Assembly (NCBI RefSeq): GCF_014650715.1
Contig: NZ_BMVM01000033.1
Location: forward strand, 1 to 58,740
DNA: 58,740 bases
Direction: 5' to 3'
DNA from: Streptomyces bluensis
Lineage (GTDB): Bacteria; Actinomycetota; Actinomycetes; Streptomycetales; Streptomycetaceae
This document shows positions 51,325 to 58,740 of the stretch, piece by piece; the first letter of the stretch is position 1, and every line of letters begins with the position of its first letter. Below the pieces are notes generated by a model. That model saw nothing but the letters and a program-made list of their open reading frames with translations. It ran no database searches and was not told where the DNA came from. Made by a program: the position numbers and the translations under genes.

Positions 51325-51577
51325 GTGGCCCCTTCCGTGCGAGACGCCTGGTCATGAGGGTGATGACGGCCCAGGTGATCAGGTCTCGGAGTACTGGATG
51401 AGCCGTTCGGAGTCCCGGGCATGGCGGCGTGCGTGCATCATCCACGCGAGCGACCTCTCGACGACCCAGCGGCGGGACAGCACGACGAAGGCAGAGGCGT
51501 CCTTGGGGCGGCTGACCGGCTTGACGGTCAGGTTGAGGTGCTATTTCGCCCAGTCGACGAGCTTTCCGGCGTAGGCG
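51325..51577 (-). pseudogene. C-terminal remnant of an IS5-type transposase
   Basis: The minus strand shows YAGKLVDWAK, a TAG stop (51541-51543), HLNLTVKPVSRPKDASAFVVLSRRWVVERSLAWM (pieces), RRHARDSERLIQYSE and, after a one-base deletion at about 51380, LITWAVITLMTRRLA. This is the end of an IS5/IS4811-like DDE transposase with two lesions. The N-terminal half is absent. Confidence 0.75.
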
Positions 51578-51843
51578 GGCGAGGGCGGTGAGGGCCGGGA
51601 CGAGCAGTTGCCCGAGGAGAACGCGATGATCGTCACCGGCCCTGTCGACCGGCAGGTGAGCTCGGCGAGTTCACGGCGGGCCTCGCCTGGTCGTCGAGTA
51701 CGACGGCGACGATCCCGATCCGTACGAGCGGTGGCGCGGCCGGGCGTCCGCGCCGATCGCCGACGACGAGTACCGCCCGGACGCGTCGCCCGTCGATCCC
51801 GCGGACGCGTCCCCGGCGATCCAGTGGACGCCCCGTCGGCGAT
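51578..51843. other. Region with a possible gene remnant
   Basis: A plus-strand frame encodes VVEYDGDDPDPYERWRG and then Asp/Pro-rich residues to a TAG near 51845. It looks like the C-terminus of some protein I do not recognise. No start or upstream part is present. Confidence 0.3.
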
Positions 51844-53475
51844 CTAGCGGGTGGCCCCGGTGTGCTCCCGCGCAGTGGCCGCCTCGCGTGCCGTCGTCCT
51901 GGCCCCCGGCTCGGTGCTCTGCTTCGCGAAGCCGCGCCGGCCCGGCAGGACCGCGAGGACGATCAGGGTTCCGGCGGCCATGATGATCCCGCCGATGAGG
52001 CTGGTCTGGGCGACTCCGTGGGCGAAGGCCTGGTGGACGGCGTCCACGGCGGCCTGGGCCTGCTGGGGCCCGGCGGAGGGATCCTGTGCGACCCGCTCCG
52101 CGACGGCCAGGCCGGCGCCGACCGAGTCCTTGGCGGTCTCCATCGCCTCGCCCGGGAGCCGGTTGCCCACCAGGTCGGTCAGCTCGTCGCGGTAGGCCGT
52201 GCCCAGCAGCGAGCCCAGCACCGCGATGCCCAGCGCCCCGCCCAGTTCCAGCGCGGTGTCGTTGACCCCGCCGCCGACGCCCAGCTCGGACTCGGGGAAG
52301 GAGCCCATGATCGTGTCGGTCGCCGGGGAGATGGCCAGTCCGAGCGCGAGGCCCAGCATCATCATCGGTGCCAGGAAGTCCCCGTACGTCGACCCCTTGT
52401 CGATCTGGGTGAGCAGGAACATGCCCGCCGTGCCGATGGCCATGCCGGTCACGACCATCGCCTTCACCCCCAGCTTCGGGGCGAGCATCCCGGTCACCGC
52501 GGACCCGAGGAACACCGCACCGGCCAGCGGCAGCAGCCGTACACCCGTGTCCAGGGCGCCGTAGCCGAGGACGAACTGCAGGAACTGCGTCGAGTAGTAG
52601 ATCACGGCGAACATGCCGAAGAAGAAGAACATCACCGCGAGCATCGAGCCGGTGAAGGGCCGCAGCGCGAACTTTCGGACGTCCAGCATCGGGTGCGGGT
52701 GGCGCAGCTCCCAGGCGATGAAGGCGACCAGACCGGCACCGGCGACCACGGCGGCGGTGACGGGGCCGGCGCCCCAGCCGGAGTGCGGGCCCTCGATGGC
52801 GGCGTAGATCAGGGAGCCGACGGTGACGATCGACAGCAGACCACCGACGTAGTCGATCCGGCCCATGCCCTGCGCCTTGGACGGCGGTACCAGGGCGAGC
52901 GCGCCGAACACGGCGGCCACGGCGATCGGCACGTTGATCAGGAAGGTCGAGCCCCAGGCGTGGTCCTCAAGCAGCCAGCCGGAGACCAGCGGGCCGACGG
53001 CTACCGCCAGCCCGGAGGTCGCGGCCCAGGCGGTGATGGCCTTGGCCCGCTCGCTCCGGGGGAAGGTCGCGACCAGCAGGGACAGCGTGGCCGGCATCAC
53101 GACCGCGGCACCGACACCCATGATCGCGCGGGCCACGATGACCAGCGAGGTCTCGTCGACCATGCTCCCCATCACCGAACCGCCGGCGAAGAGCAGCAGA
53201 CCCAGCACCAGCGCGCCGCGCCGGCTGTACTTGTCGCCGATCGCGCCCAGCACCAGCATCAGCGCCGCGTACGGAACGGTGTAGCCGTCGACGACCCACT
53301 GCAGATCACTGCTGCTCAGGCCCAGGTCGGTGGTCATGTCGGGGGCGGCGACGATCAGCGACGTGTTCGCCATCACCGTGATCAGCAGACTCAGGCACAG
53401 CACGAGCAGCGCCCACCAGCGCCGCGCGTAAGGCCCGGTCATTTTCTCCACGGGGGTGTTCGCAAGGAAGGGCAT
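51844..53475 (-). CDS. MFS drug exporter, DHA2 (EmrB/QacA) family
   Basis: 543 residues with 14 predicted membrane helices. Motif A is GAIGDKYSRRGALVLG, motif C-like GVGAAVVMPATLSLL, and WVVDGYTVPYAALML is the family-typical TM2 region. It exports amphipathic drugs using the proton gradient. ATG 53475 is divergent from a TetR gene across 134 bp with two operators, so TetR represses it and drugs likely derepress it. Confidence 0.92.
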   Translation of the reverse strand: MPFLANTPVEKMTGPYARRWWALLVLCLSLLITVMANTSLIVAAPDMTTDLGLSSSDLQWVVDGYTVPYAALMLVLGAIGDKYSRRGALVLGLLLFAGGSVMGSMVDETSLVIVARAIMGVGAAVVMPATLSLLVATFPRSERAKAITAWAATSGLAVAVGPLVSGWLLEDHAWGSTFLINVPIAVAAVFGALALVPPSKAQGMGRIDYVGGLLSIVTVGSLIYAAIEGPHSGWGAGPVTAAVVAGAGLVAFIAWELRHPHPMLDVRKFALRPFTGSMLAVMFFFFGMFAVIYYSTQFLQFVLGYGALDTGVRLLPLAGAVFLGSAVTGMLAPKLGVKAMVVTGMAIGTAGMFLLTQIDKGSTYGDFLAPMMMLGLALGLAISPATDTIMGSFPESELGVGGGVNDTALELGGALGIAVLGSLLGTAYRDELTDLVGNRLPGEAMETAKDSVGAGLAVAERVAQDPSAGPQQAQAAVDAVHQAFAHGVAQTSLIGGIIMAAGTLIVLAVLPGRRGFAKQSTEPGARTTAREAATAREHTGATR

Positions 53476-53519
53476 CAGTAGCTCCTGAGAGGGACGGGCG
53501 GATGAGCGGAAGCACTTAA

Positions 53520-53564
53520 TTGCCCATCGATGTGCAGACTAGTTTATTGCCCCTCGGTGTGCAA
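53520..53564. promoter_or_regulatory. Two TetR-type operators between MFS and TetR genes
   Basis: TTGCCCATCGATGTGCAG (53520-53537) and TTGCCCCTCGGTGTGCAA (53547-53564) share 14 of 18 positions with a 27-bp period and dyad ends TTGC/GCAA. They lie in the divergent control region. Confidence 0.65.
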
Positions 53565-53609
53565 CTATCGCGATGACTCCCTCCTCCCACCCGCCCTCGA
53601 GGTACCGAC

Positions 53610-54353
53610 GTGACCAGCCGACCAGCACGAACACCGACGATGAGGCCGAGACGGTCTCCGGCCCGGCCCCACGAGACGCCGCCCCCTCCTGCTCCGACTT
53701 CATCCCCCTCGCCGACTTCGACCGCGACTTCGGCGCAGCGTCGCGACGCGCGGGCCACCCGTGCCCGGATCCTCGACGCGGCTCGGCGGGAACTGACCCG
53801 CGACCCCGACAGCGGCCTGGAGGACATCGCCGATGCCGCCGGTGTGGCCCGGCGCACCGTGTACGTCCACTTCGCCGGCCGGGCCGCGCTCGTCGAGGGC
53901 CTGGCCGCCGAGGCCGCGGAGGCGATCCGGCGCGCCGTCGCGGGTGCCCCGGCCCCGACCCCAGACGCCGTCGCGGACCTGGCGCGATTCCTCCTCATGG
54001 TGTGGCCCGTCGGCGACCGTTACCGCGCCCTCATCCGGCTGGCTCGCGGCCATGACATCGCACGCGCACGCGTCGACGAACTGCTGGCCCCCGCCCGCGA
54101 CATGGCCACGAGGGTCTTCGCCCGCGGCCGCCGACAGGGCGTCTTCCAGACCACCGTCCCGCCCGATCCGCTCACCCGAGCCATCGAGGCCCAAGTGCTG
54201 ACCCTGCTCGACTGCGCAGACTGCGGCCTGTGGTCCGACGACGGCACCGGCGCCGCCACCGCCGCCCTCATCGCCGCCGGAGTCGCCCCGGACACAGCCG
54301 CCGCGAAGGTCGATCAGGTACGGAAGTCCGGGTCGCCCCCGAGTCCCGTCTAA
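53610..54353 (+). CDS. TetR-family repressor of the MFS exporter
   Basis: 247 residues. Residues 1-45 are a Pro/Arg-rich extension. The helix-turn-helix is TRARILDAARRELTRD to IADAAGVARRTVYVHFAGRAAL (about 48-92). The ligand domain contains WPVGDRYRALIRLARGHD. The second TetR at 54923 shares WPVGDRYR, so they are paralogues. Start GTG 53610 could be later. It is divergent from its likely target. Confidence 0.85.
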   Translation: MTSRPARTPTMRPRRSPARPHETPPPPAPTSSPSPTSTATSAQRRDARATRARILDAARRELTRDPDSGLEDIADAAGVARRTVYVHFAGRAALVEGLAAEAAEAIRRAVAGAPAPTPDAVADLARFLLMVWPVGDRYRALIRLARGHDIARARVDELLAPARDMATRVFARGRRQGVFQTTVPPDPLTRAIEAQVLTLLDCADCGLWSDDGTGAATAALIAAGVAPDTAAAKVDQVRKSGSPPSPV

Positions 54354-54429
54354 AACCCCGTGCCCGTATCCCACTCACCCGAATGTCCGCCCCGAACTCC
54401 CCGCCCCCCGAACTCCCTTTGAAGGAATG

Positions 54430-54900
54430 CCGATGTACCACCCCCCTCCGGCGCCCTCGACCGGCTGGACATCACGGCAGCACACGACATCCCCGCCGAT
54501 GACTCGGACCGCCCGCTGCCGGTGACCGAACTCGCCGTACGGATGGACGGGTTGGAGAAGTCGGAGAAGTCGGACGACGCAGCAAGGCCCGGGTCCGCTC
54601 GGCGGAGGCGACCGCCTTCCTGTCGTACGCGGACCTGCGCTCTGCCTGGAACTGCCCCAGGGCTACGGCGGCCTCCGGCAACCGCGTCATCTTCAAGGAC
54701 TTCAAGCTCGCGGGCCGCTTCGCCCTGCCCGAGGCCGGTGAGAAGTTGCTCGTCCAGGTCTTCGCCGAGCCGATCGCGCCGCGGAACATCCCCGACGGCC
54801 TCCGACTGCGCTCGGTCACCACCACGGAGCAGGGCCTCACCGCGCACTTCTCCGGCAAGTCGGTCACCTTCCGCCGCGACGACGCCCGGGACACCTCGTC
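54430..54900 (+). pseudogene. DUF2993 (LmeA-like) gene remnant
   Basis: Pieces in several frames: LDITAAHDIPADDS, KARVRSAEATAFLSYADLRSA, GNRVIFKDFKLAGRFAL and NIPDGLRLRSVTTTEQGLTAHFSGK. These are the C-terminal blocks of DUF2993 phospholipid-binding proteins, with at least two frameshifts and no N-terminus. Confidence 0.65.
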
Positions 54901-54922
54901 GAACGGGTCGGCCGGAGAGAAA

Positions 54923-55573
54923 TCAGGTGCCGTGGGCAGGGAGAGCCGTAGCCATCGCCGACGCGACCTCCTCGACCACCGCGCTCGCCCGATCCTCCGG
55001 CACGCCGGCCGCGATGAGGGTGGCCGTGGCGATTCGCAGCCCGTCGTCCTCCAGCGCGCCGGTGTTGACGGACTCCACCAGAGCCACGATCAACGCCATC
55101 AGGCCTGCGCTCTGCACGGCCGGCGGCAGATGGGAGTGGAAGACGCCGTCCCGCTGCCCGCGCTCCACGATCCCGGTGACGGCCTCCCGGGCCGGCGCGA
55201 GCACCTCGGCGACGCGCTCGGAGCCGAGGTCCCGCCGGGTGAGCGCCAGCAGCATGCGGTAGCGGTCGCCCACGGGCCACATCCGGAGTACGCACCGCGC
55301 CAACGCCTGCTCGGCCGACTCCCCCGGCTCCGGCCTGGCCTCCACCGTGTTCCGCAACGTCTCGGCGGCTTCCTCGGCGAGCGCCTCCACCAGCGCCGCC
55401 CGCCCCGGGAAGTGCCCGAAGAGGGTGCGCCGGACGACCCCGGCGGCCCGCGCCAGCTCCTCCAGCGTGACATCGGGGTTCCGCCCCAGCTCCTCACGGG
55501 CCGTGGCCAGGATGCGCGCCCGGTTGGACCGCGCATTACGGCGCACCGGCTCGCGGGCCACGGGCTTGCTCAC
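54923..55573 (-). CDS. TetR-family regulator
   Basis: 216 residues. HTH: NRARILATAREELGRNPDVTLEELARAAGVVRRTLFGHFPGR (pieces of residues 17-60). The ligand domain has MWPVGDRYRMLLALTRRDLG, similar to the TetR at 53610. Start GTG 55573. No intact target is adjacent (neighbours are remnants), so it may act elsewhere or have lost its target. Confidence 0.87.
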   Translation of the reverse strand: MSKPVAREPVRRNARSNRARILATAREELGRNPDVTLEELARAAGVVRRTLFGHFPGRAALVEALAEEAAETLRNTVEARPEPGESAEQALARCVLRMWPVGDRYRMLLALTRRDLGSERVAEVLAPAREAVTGIVERGQRDGVFHSHLPPAVQSAGLMALIVALVESVNTGALEDDGLRIATATLIAAGVPEDRASAVVEEVASAMATALPAHGT

Positions 55574-55689
55574 GAAGAACCTCGCAGTATCAACGGACGG
55601 ACGAACGGCCCCCCTCATTTTGTCACGCCGAGCCGAAGCCCCCGTATCACGCCCCAGCGGCCGCTGCCTCACGCGGGACCCACCCCACC

Positions 55690-56040
55690 TCATGGCCCCG
55701 AAGCTCGGCCGAAGCGGAACCGAGCGCGCCCGGTGAGGCCCTCGCGCTTGTTCCTCGACGAGAGCCCCGGCGCGCCGGGCGCCGCCGACCTCGTCCGTCG
55801 CGGCCATCCCACCGGCCGGAACACCGCCTGCCCGTTGATGGTGAGCAGGGCCGGCCCGGTGTCGGACGGGTCGGGGAAGACCACGGTCGAGTGCGCGTAA
55901 CGGCCGTCGTCGACGAACATCTCGACGCACATGCGGTCGACGAGGACGCGCACGCGGACCGTGCGGGCGGACAGGTCGAAGGGCGTCCGGCTCAGCTGCC
56001 AGCGGCCCGAGCATCGGGGCGGTGGTGTAACCGCGGTTGA
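55690..56040 (-). pseudogene. C-terminal fragment of a GH32 beta-fructosidase
   Basis: VRVLVDRMCVEMFVDDGRYAHSTVVFPD and TGPALLTINGQAVFRPV match the C-terminal beta-sandwich of GH32 enzymes (levanase/invertase). Upstream AFVNRGYTTAPMLG is in another frame. The catalytic propeller is absent. Confidence 0.65.
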
Positions 56041-56170
56041 CGAAGGCGTAGTCAGGGGTTACTTGTCACCTGGTTCGCCGCTCGTTGACAGCGCCCATTG
56101 TTCGCCCGCCCCGACGCCTGAGAGCCACCCCTCAGGCTGAGGACTCCGGTGTGGTGTCACTCCGGAGCGC

Positions 56171-57178
56171 TCAGCGGTTCGGAGCGCCCGACAGTTCGCG
56201 CAGGCGAGTGTTGTTCTCCAGCGCCCACCGCACGGTCCGCGGCGGGTGCCCGAGCAGGGTTTCCAGTTGGTCGGAGAGGGCGTCGTACCGCCCGCTGGCG
56301 ATCAGCCTGGTCTGGATCCTCAGGTGCGCCGCCACGTGCCGGGCCGCACCCGGATCGCCCAGGGACTCCTGCAGGACGGTCTCGTCGAGGAAGGTCTCGT
56401 TCCAGGCCTCCACTTCCTCAGGGATGTAGGTGACCTGGCGTCCCAGCACGGCTGCGTAGTCCTCAGCGAACCCGTACATGTCCTTCAGCTCCGGGCCGGT
56501 GAGCGCGTAGGACTTCGAGATGTGCGGTGCGGGGTCGACCAGCACCTTCACGCACACCTCTGCCACGTCGTGAACGGCGATGGGCGCGAGCCGCTGCTTG
56601 CCGAAGGGCAGGCGCAGTTCACCGTTGCTCAGCGGGCCCTGTTGCATCCAGGTCAGGTGGGGGTTCTCGGCGAACAGGGTCGGACGCACGTTGATGGTCG
56701 GCAGGCCGGACCAGTCCAGCACCCGCTCGCAGACCCAGTGGGCCCGCTGCTGTGGTGACCAGTCCGTGACCACTCCGCCGAGCCAGGAATGCCGCTCCTC
56801 GTCCGGTGCGGTCATCTTCTCGAGCGTCATGTACGACTGCTCGTAGTTGGACAGGTGCACGAAGGCCTCGATGTCGCCCTGGGCGCGCGCCGCCGCGGCC
56901 ATCACGGTGAGGGCATCGGCGTAGTACGGCTGCGGGGTCATGCTGAAGTAGATGCGCTTGACACCCTTCAGCGCGGCGGCCACGTCCGCGAGTTTGAGCA
57001 GGTCGCCGACGAAGACCTCGGCCCCGGCCTCGCGCAGCGACTGCGCGCGTTCGTCGTCCCGTCGCACGAACGCGCGCACCGGGTGGCCCTGTTCGAGCAG
57101 CATGCCGACCATCAGCCTGCTCACGCCACCGACTTGGCCGCCGGCGCCGGTGATCAGAATGGGATTGCGTTCCGTCAT
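56171..57178 (-). CDS. NmrA-like NAD(P)-binding protein
   Basis: 335 residues. The N-terminal Rossmann glycine motif is PILITGAGGQVGGVSRLM, followed by VRAFVRRDDERAQSLREAG and AEVFVGDLLK. It belongs to the atypical short-chain dehydrogenases (NmrA/HSCARG), lacking a clear Tyr-x3-Lys pair, so it may be a redox sensor or an ergot-type reductase. AAGGA precedes ATG 57178. A slightly longer start (MKDTTM) is possible. Confidence 0.8.
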   Translation of the reverse strand: MTERNPILITGAGGQVGGVSRLMVGMLLEQGHPVRAFVRRDDERAQSLREAGAEVFVGDLLKLADVAAALKGVKRIYFSMTPQPYYADALTVMAAAARAQGDIEAFVHLSNYEQSYMTLEKMTAPDEERHSWLGGVVTDWSPQQRAHWVCERVLDWSGLPTINVRPTLFAENPHLTWMQQGPLSNGELRLPFGKQRLAPIAVHDVAEVCVKVLVDPAPHISKSYALTGPELKDMYGFAEDYAAVLGRQVTYIPEEVEAWNETFLDETVLQESLGDPGAARHVAAHLRIQTRLIASGRYDALSDQLETLLGHPPRTVRWALENNTRLRELSGAPNR

Positions 57179-57465
57179 TGTTGTGTCCTTCATCTGGTGG
57201 GGGTGGGTCGGCCGTTCAGGAAGCCGAGGAGGGTGGCGTTGACCTCGGCGCGACGCTCCTGCTGCCTGCTTGCCGGGCATGACTGAAAGCCGTCTGGAAA
57301 CTGATTGGGTGAGGTGTAGTCGGAGGACGAGGGAAGGCCGTCGACGACGGAGTGTCGTGGCCGGGCACCGTCGTCCCGGCGGCGGCTCGGCTTCGTAGCC
57401 ACGACCTGCCGCACGGTGAACGGGCGGCTTCGCACGGGCGGAGCCGCCCGTTCGGCATTGAGGGT
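57179..57465. other. Intergenic region
   Basis: 287 bp between the NmrA and hydrolase genes on the same strand. GGCGGCTTCGCACGGGCGGAGCCGCC around 57423-57448 forms an imperfect hairpin that could terminate the hydrolase transcript. No gene seen. Confidence 0.45.
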
Positions 57466-58410
57466 TCAGGTGCGGGCGGGCGTCGTCTGCAGGAACAGCT
57501 CCAGCAGTGCCAGCAGCGTCTCGGGAGCGTCCTCGGTCGGGAAGTGACCGGCGCCCGGGATCTCGACCACGGGTGCGTCGGGGTAGCTGAGCCGGAACGA
57601 GGGGATCACGTACTGGGGCAGCAGTGCGGTGTCGCGCATCCCGACGGCCAGCATTGCCGGCACCGCGCGCAGTGCGGCGATGGCTTCCATGGGCGGCGGG
57701 CCGGGCGGGGGGCCCTGCGGGCCCTCCAGGACCTGCCGGGGGAAGGCGATGACACCGCGGGACTCGGCGGGGGTGGGGAAGGGGCTGGAGTAGGCGCGGA
57801 TCCAGGTCGGCGTGGCGATCTCCGGTCGGGCGACATGCTGCAGGTCGATCATCAGCTGGGCGATGGTGTGACCCGCGTTTCCGAGGATCTGCTCGAACGA
57901 ACCGTCCGCGAGCGCCGACTGGGCCCACTGGAACCACCGGCTCTCGGCGCCGTTGGCCTTCATCAGATCCTCGATGCCCTGGGCGAGAGGCAGCACGGTG
58001 TTCACCGCGAAGGTCCGGGAGATCCGGTCGGGGTGACGCAGTGCGAACCCGGTGCCGATGGGGCCGCCCCAGTCACGGACCACCAGGGTGATGTCGGTGA
58101 GGTCGAGCGTGTCGACGAGCAGCGATTCGAGATTGAGGATGTGTTCGCTCGCGTCGTATGTGCGGTCCTGGGGCGTCTCGCTCTTGCCGAAGCCCATGTG
58201 GTCGGGAACGACCACGCGATGGTGACGTGACAGTGGCCCGATCAGGTGGCGCCACTCGTAGCCCCACGTGGGCTCGCCGTGCAGCATGACGATCGTCTGA
58301 TCGGGCCGTTCGGGGCCCTCGTCGACGTAGTGCTGGCGGAAGCCGGCCGCCTCGTTGAAGCGGGCGTGATACGGCCACGTGCCGTCGAACGTCTCGTCAG
58401 CAGCAATCAC
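57466..58410 (-). CDS. Alpha/beta hydrolase, haloalkane-dehalogenase type
   Basis: 314 residues. HGEPTWGYEWR is the oxyanion-hole motif, VVRDWGGPIGTGFALRHPD has the nucleophile Asp in D-W-G-G as in haloalkane dehalogenases, and PGAGHFPTEDAPE holds the catalytic His. The cap domain contains a GPPPGPPP insertion. A haloalkane-dehalogenase-like activity is plausible but unproven. Start ATG 58410, about 235 bp downstream of a promoter/operator at 58645-58675. Confidence 0.85.
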   Translation of the reverse strand: MIAADETFDGTWPYHARFNEAAGFRQHYVDEGPERPDQTIVMLHGEPTWGYEWRHLIGPLSRHHRVVVPDHMGFGKSETPQDRTYDASEHILNLESLLVDTLDLTDITLVVRDWGGPIGTGFALRHPDRISRTFAVNTVLPLAQGIEDLMKANGAESRWFQWAQSALADGSFEQILGNAGHTIAQLMIDLQHVARPEIATPTWIRAYSSPFPTPAESRGVIAFPRQVLEGPQGPPPGPPPMEAIAALRAVPAMLAVGMRDTALLPQYVIPSFRLSYPDAPVVEIPGAGHFPTEDAPETLLALLELFLQTTPART

Positions 58411-58644
58411 GGGACATCGTGCCTTCCGGTGCGGTGTTGTACGTACTGACCGCGGTCATGAGGTCCTCCGGAGTATTGGTTCTGAAGCAGCCCTCATCGG
58501 CTGGCTCGTTCTTGCGCCGAGCTGCGTGCGACGCCCTGAACGTCATGAGTTCAACGTCCAAGCCGCCTGCGCGGCATCGCGGTCCTGCACGCCCGGACCA
58601 AGCCTGTTCGGTGAGCTCAGGATGGTTGTGGACTGAACGGTAAG

Positions 58645-58675
58645 GAACCTAGGCGGTTCTGTACTGGTTTGTCAA
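58645..58675 (-). promoter_or_regulatory. Promoter with overlapping inverted repeat
   Basis: On the minus strand TTGACA (58675-58670) and TAGGTT (58651-58646) are 18 bp apart. The dyad GAACC (58645-58649) and GGTTC (58655-58659), spacer 5, covers the -10 box. It fits repression by the divergent TetR at 58705. Confidence 0.6.
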
Positions 58676-58704
58676 GAAGGGTGGGTCGGCTTTACCTTCG
58701 ATGC

Positions 58705-58740
58705 ATGGCCAGACCACGAAGCTTCGACCCCGACCACGTC
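58705..58740 (+). CDS. TetR-family regulator, 5' end only
   Basis: Twelve codons before the window end: MARPRSFDPDHV, a common start of TetR/AcrR regulators. The rest lies outside. Position and dyad suggest control of the hydrolase/NmrA genes. Confidence 0.6.
   Translation, partial: MARPRSFDPDHV

Noticed and set aside
51862..53481. A 539-codon open frame antisense to the MFS exporter
   Set aside because: Antisense to 14 membrane helices with perfect family motifs; typical high-GC artefact.

Overview
The window is GC-rich actinobacterial DNA, almost certainly from a Streptomyces. The basis is the codon bias (GC-rich third positions that open long spurious antisense frames), operons joined by ATGA/GTGA overlaps, and a gene neighbourhood (bkd, Lrp, TetR, paaH, paaN, SpoU methyltransferase, HTTM protein, paaABCDE) that I recall from the core chromosome not far from oriC in S. 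coelicolor. A perfect 14-bp parS core at 6160-6173 fits an origin-proximal position.

Region 1 (1 to about 30.5 kb) is mostly core. It opens with a truncated IS701-type transposase inserted against the stop codon of bpa (proteasome activator). Next come a secreted protein, a quinone oxidoreductase, a DrrAB-type ABC exporter, a molybdenum-cofactor/ion-channel operon (mobA-like, moeA, K+ channel) and a branched-chain alpha-keto acid dehydrogenase operon (bkdABC) divergent from an Lrp regulator. Then follow a phenylacetate module (TetR/PaaR-like regulator, paaH, paaN, paaABCDE) interrupted by an rRNA/tRNA methyltransferase and an HTTM/DUF5819 membrane pair. The stretch ends with an acyl-CoA dehydrogenase, a rhodanese, a J-domain protein, a DUF2252 protein, an M15 peptidase lipoprotein and a GNAT protein. 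Three promoters (bkd, paaH/paaN, paaA) share a PaaR-like operator and also a second motif, TTNTCCACA, so branched-chain keto acid and phenylacetate catabolism appear to be co-regulated.

Region 2 (about 30.5 to 44 kb) is accessory, with metal-stress and cell-wall themes. It has two BlaI/M56-peptidase pairs with matching operators, a third blaI killed by an amber codon, two DUF305 lipoproteins, an F510_1955-type lipoprotein, a DUF6153 protein, an HdeD-like protein and an NlpC/P60 hydrolase. Decayed pieces of two heavy-metal P-type ATPases are also present.

Region 3 (about 44.3 to 49.4 kb) is visibly lower in GC and is the most interesting part. A four-gene operon (NUDIX-like, ribbon-helix-helix-like, DprA/SLOG, zinc-ribbon phosphoribosyltransferase) sits behind a 40-bp near-perfect palindrome. 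It converges, with a 16-bp gap, on a 369-residue protein of unknown family carrying an RNxxxH motif typical of HEPN ribonucleases. A frameshifted TniQ gene lies next to it. The cassette looks like an uncharacterised nucleotide-centred conflict or defence system.

Region 4 (49.9 to 58.7 kb) is a mosaic of regulator/effector pairs: MerR with a SAM methyltransferase, TetR with an MFS exporter, a second TetR, an NmrA-type reductase and an alpha/beta hydrolase divergent from a TetR gene cut by the window end. Remnants of an IS5-type transposase, a DUF2993 gene and a GH32 gene lie between them. I see no rRNA, tRNA or CRISPR array.
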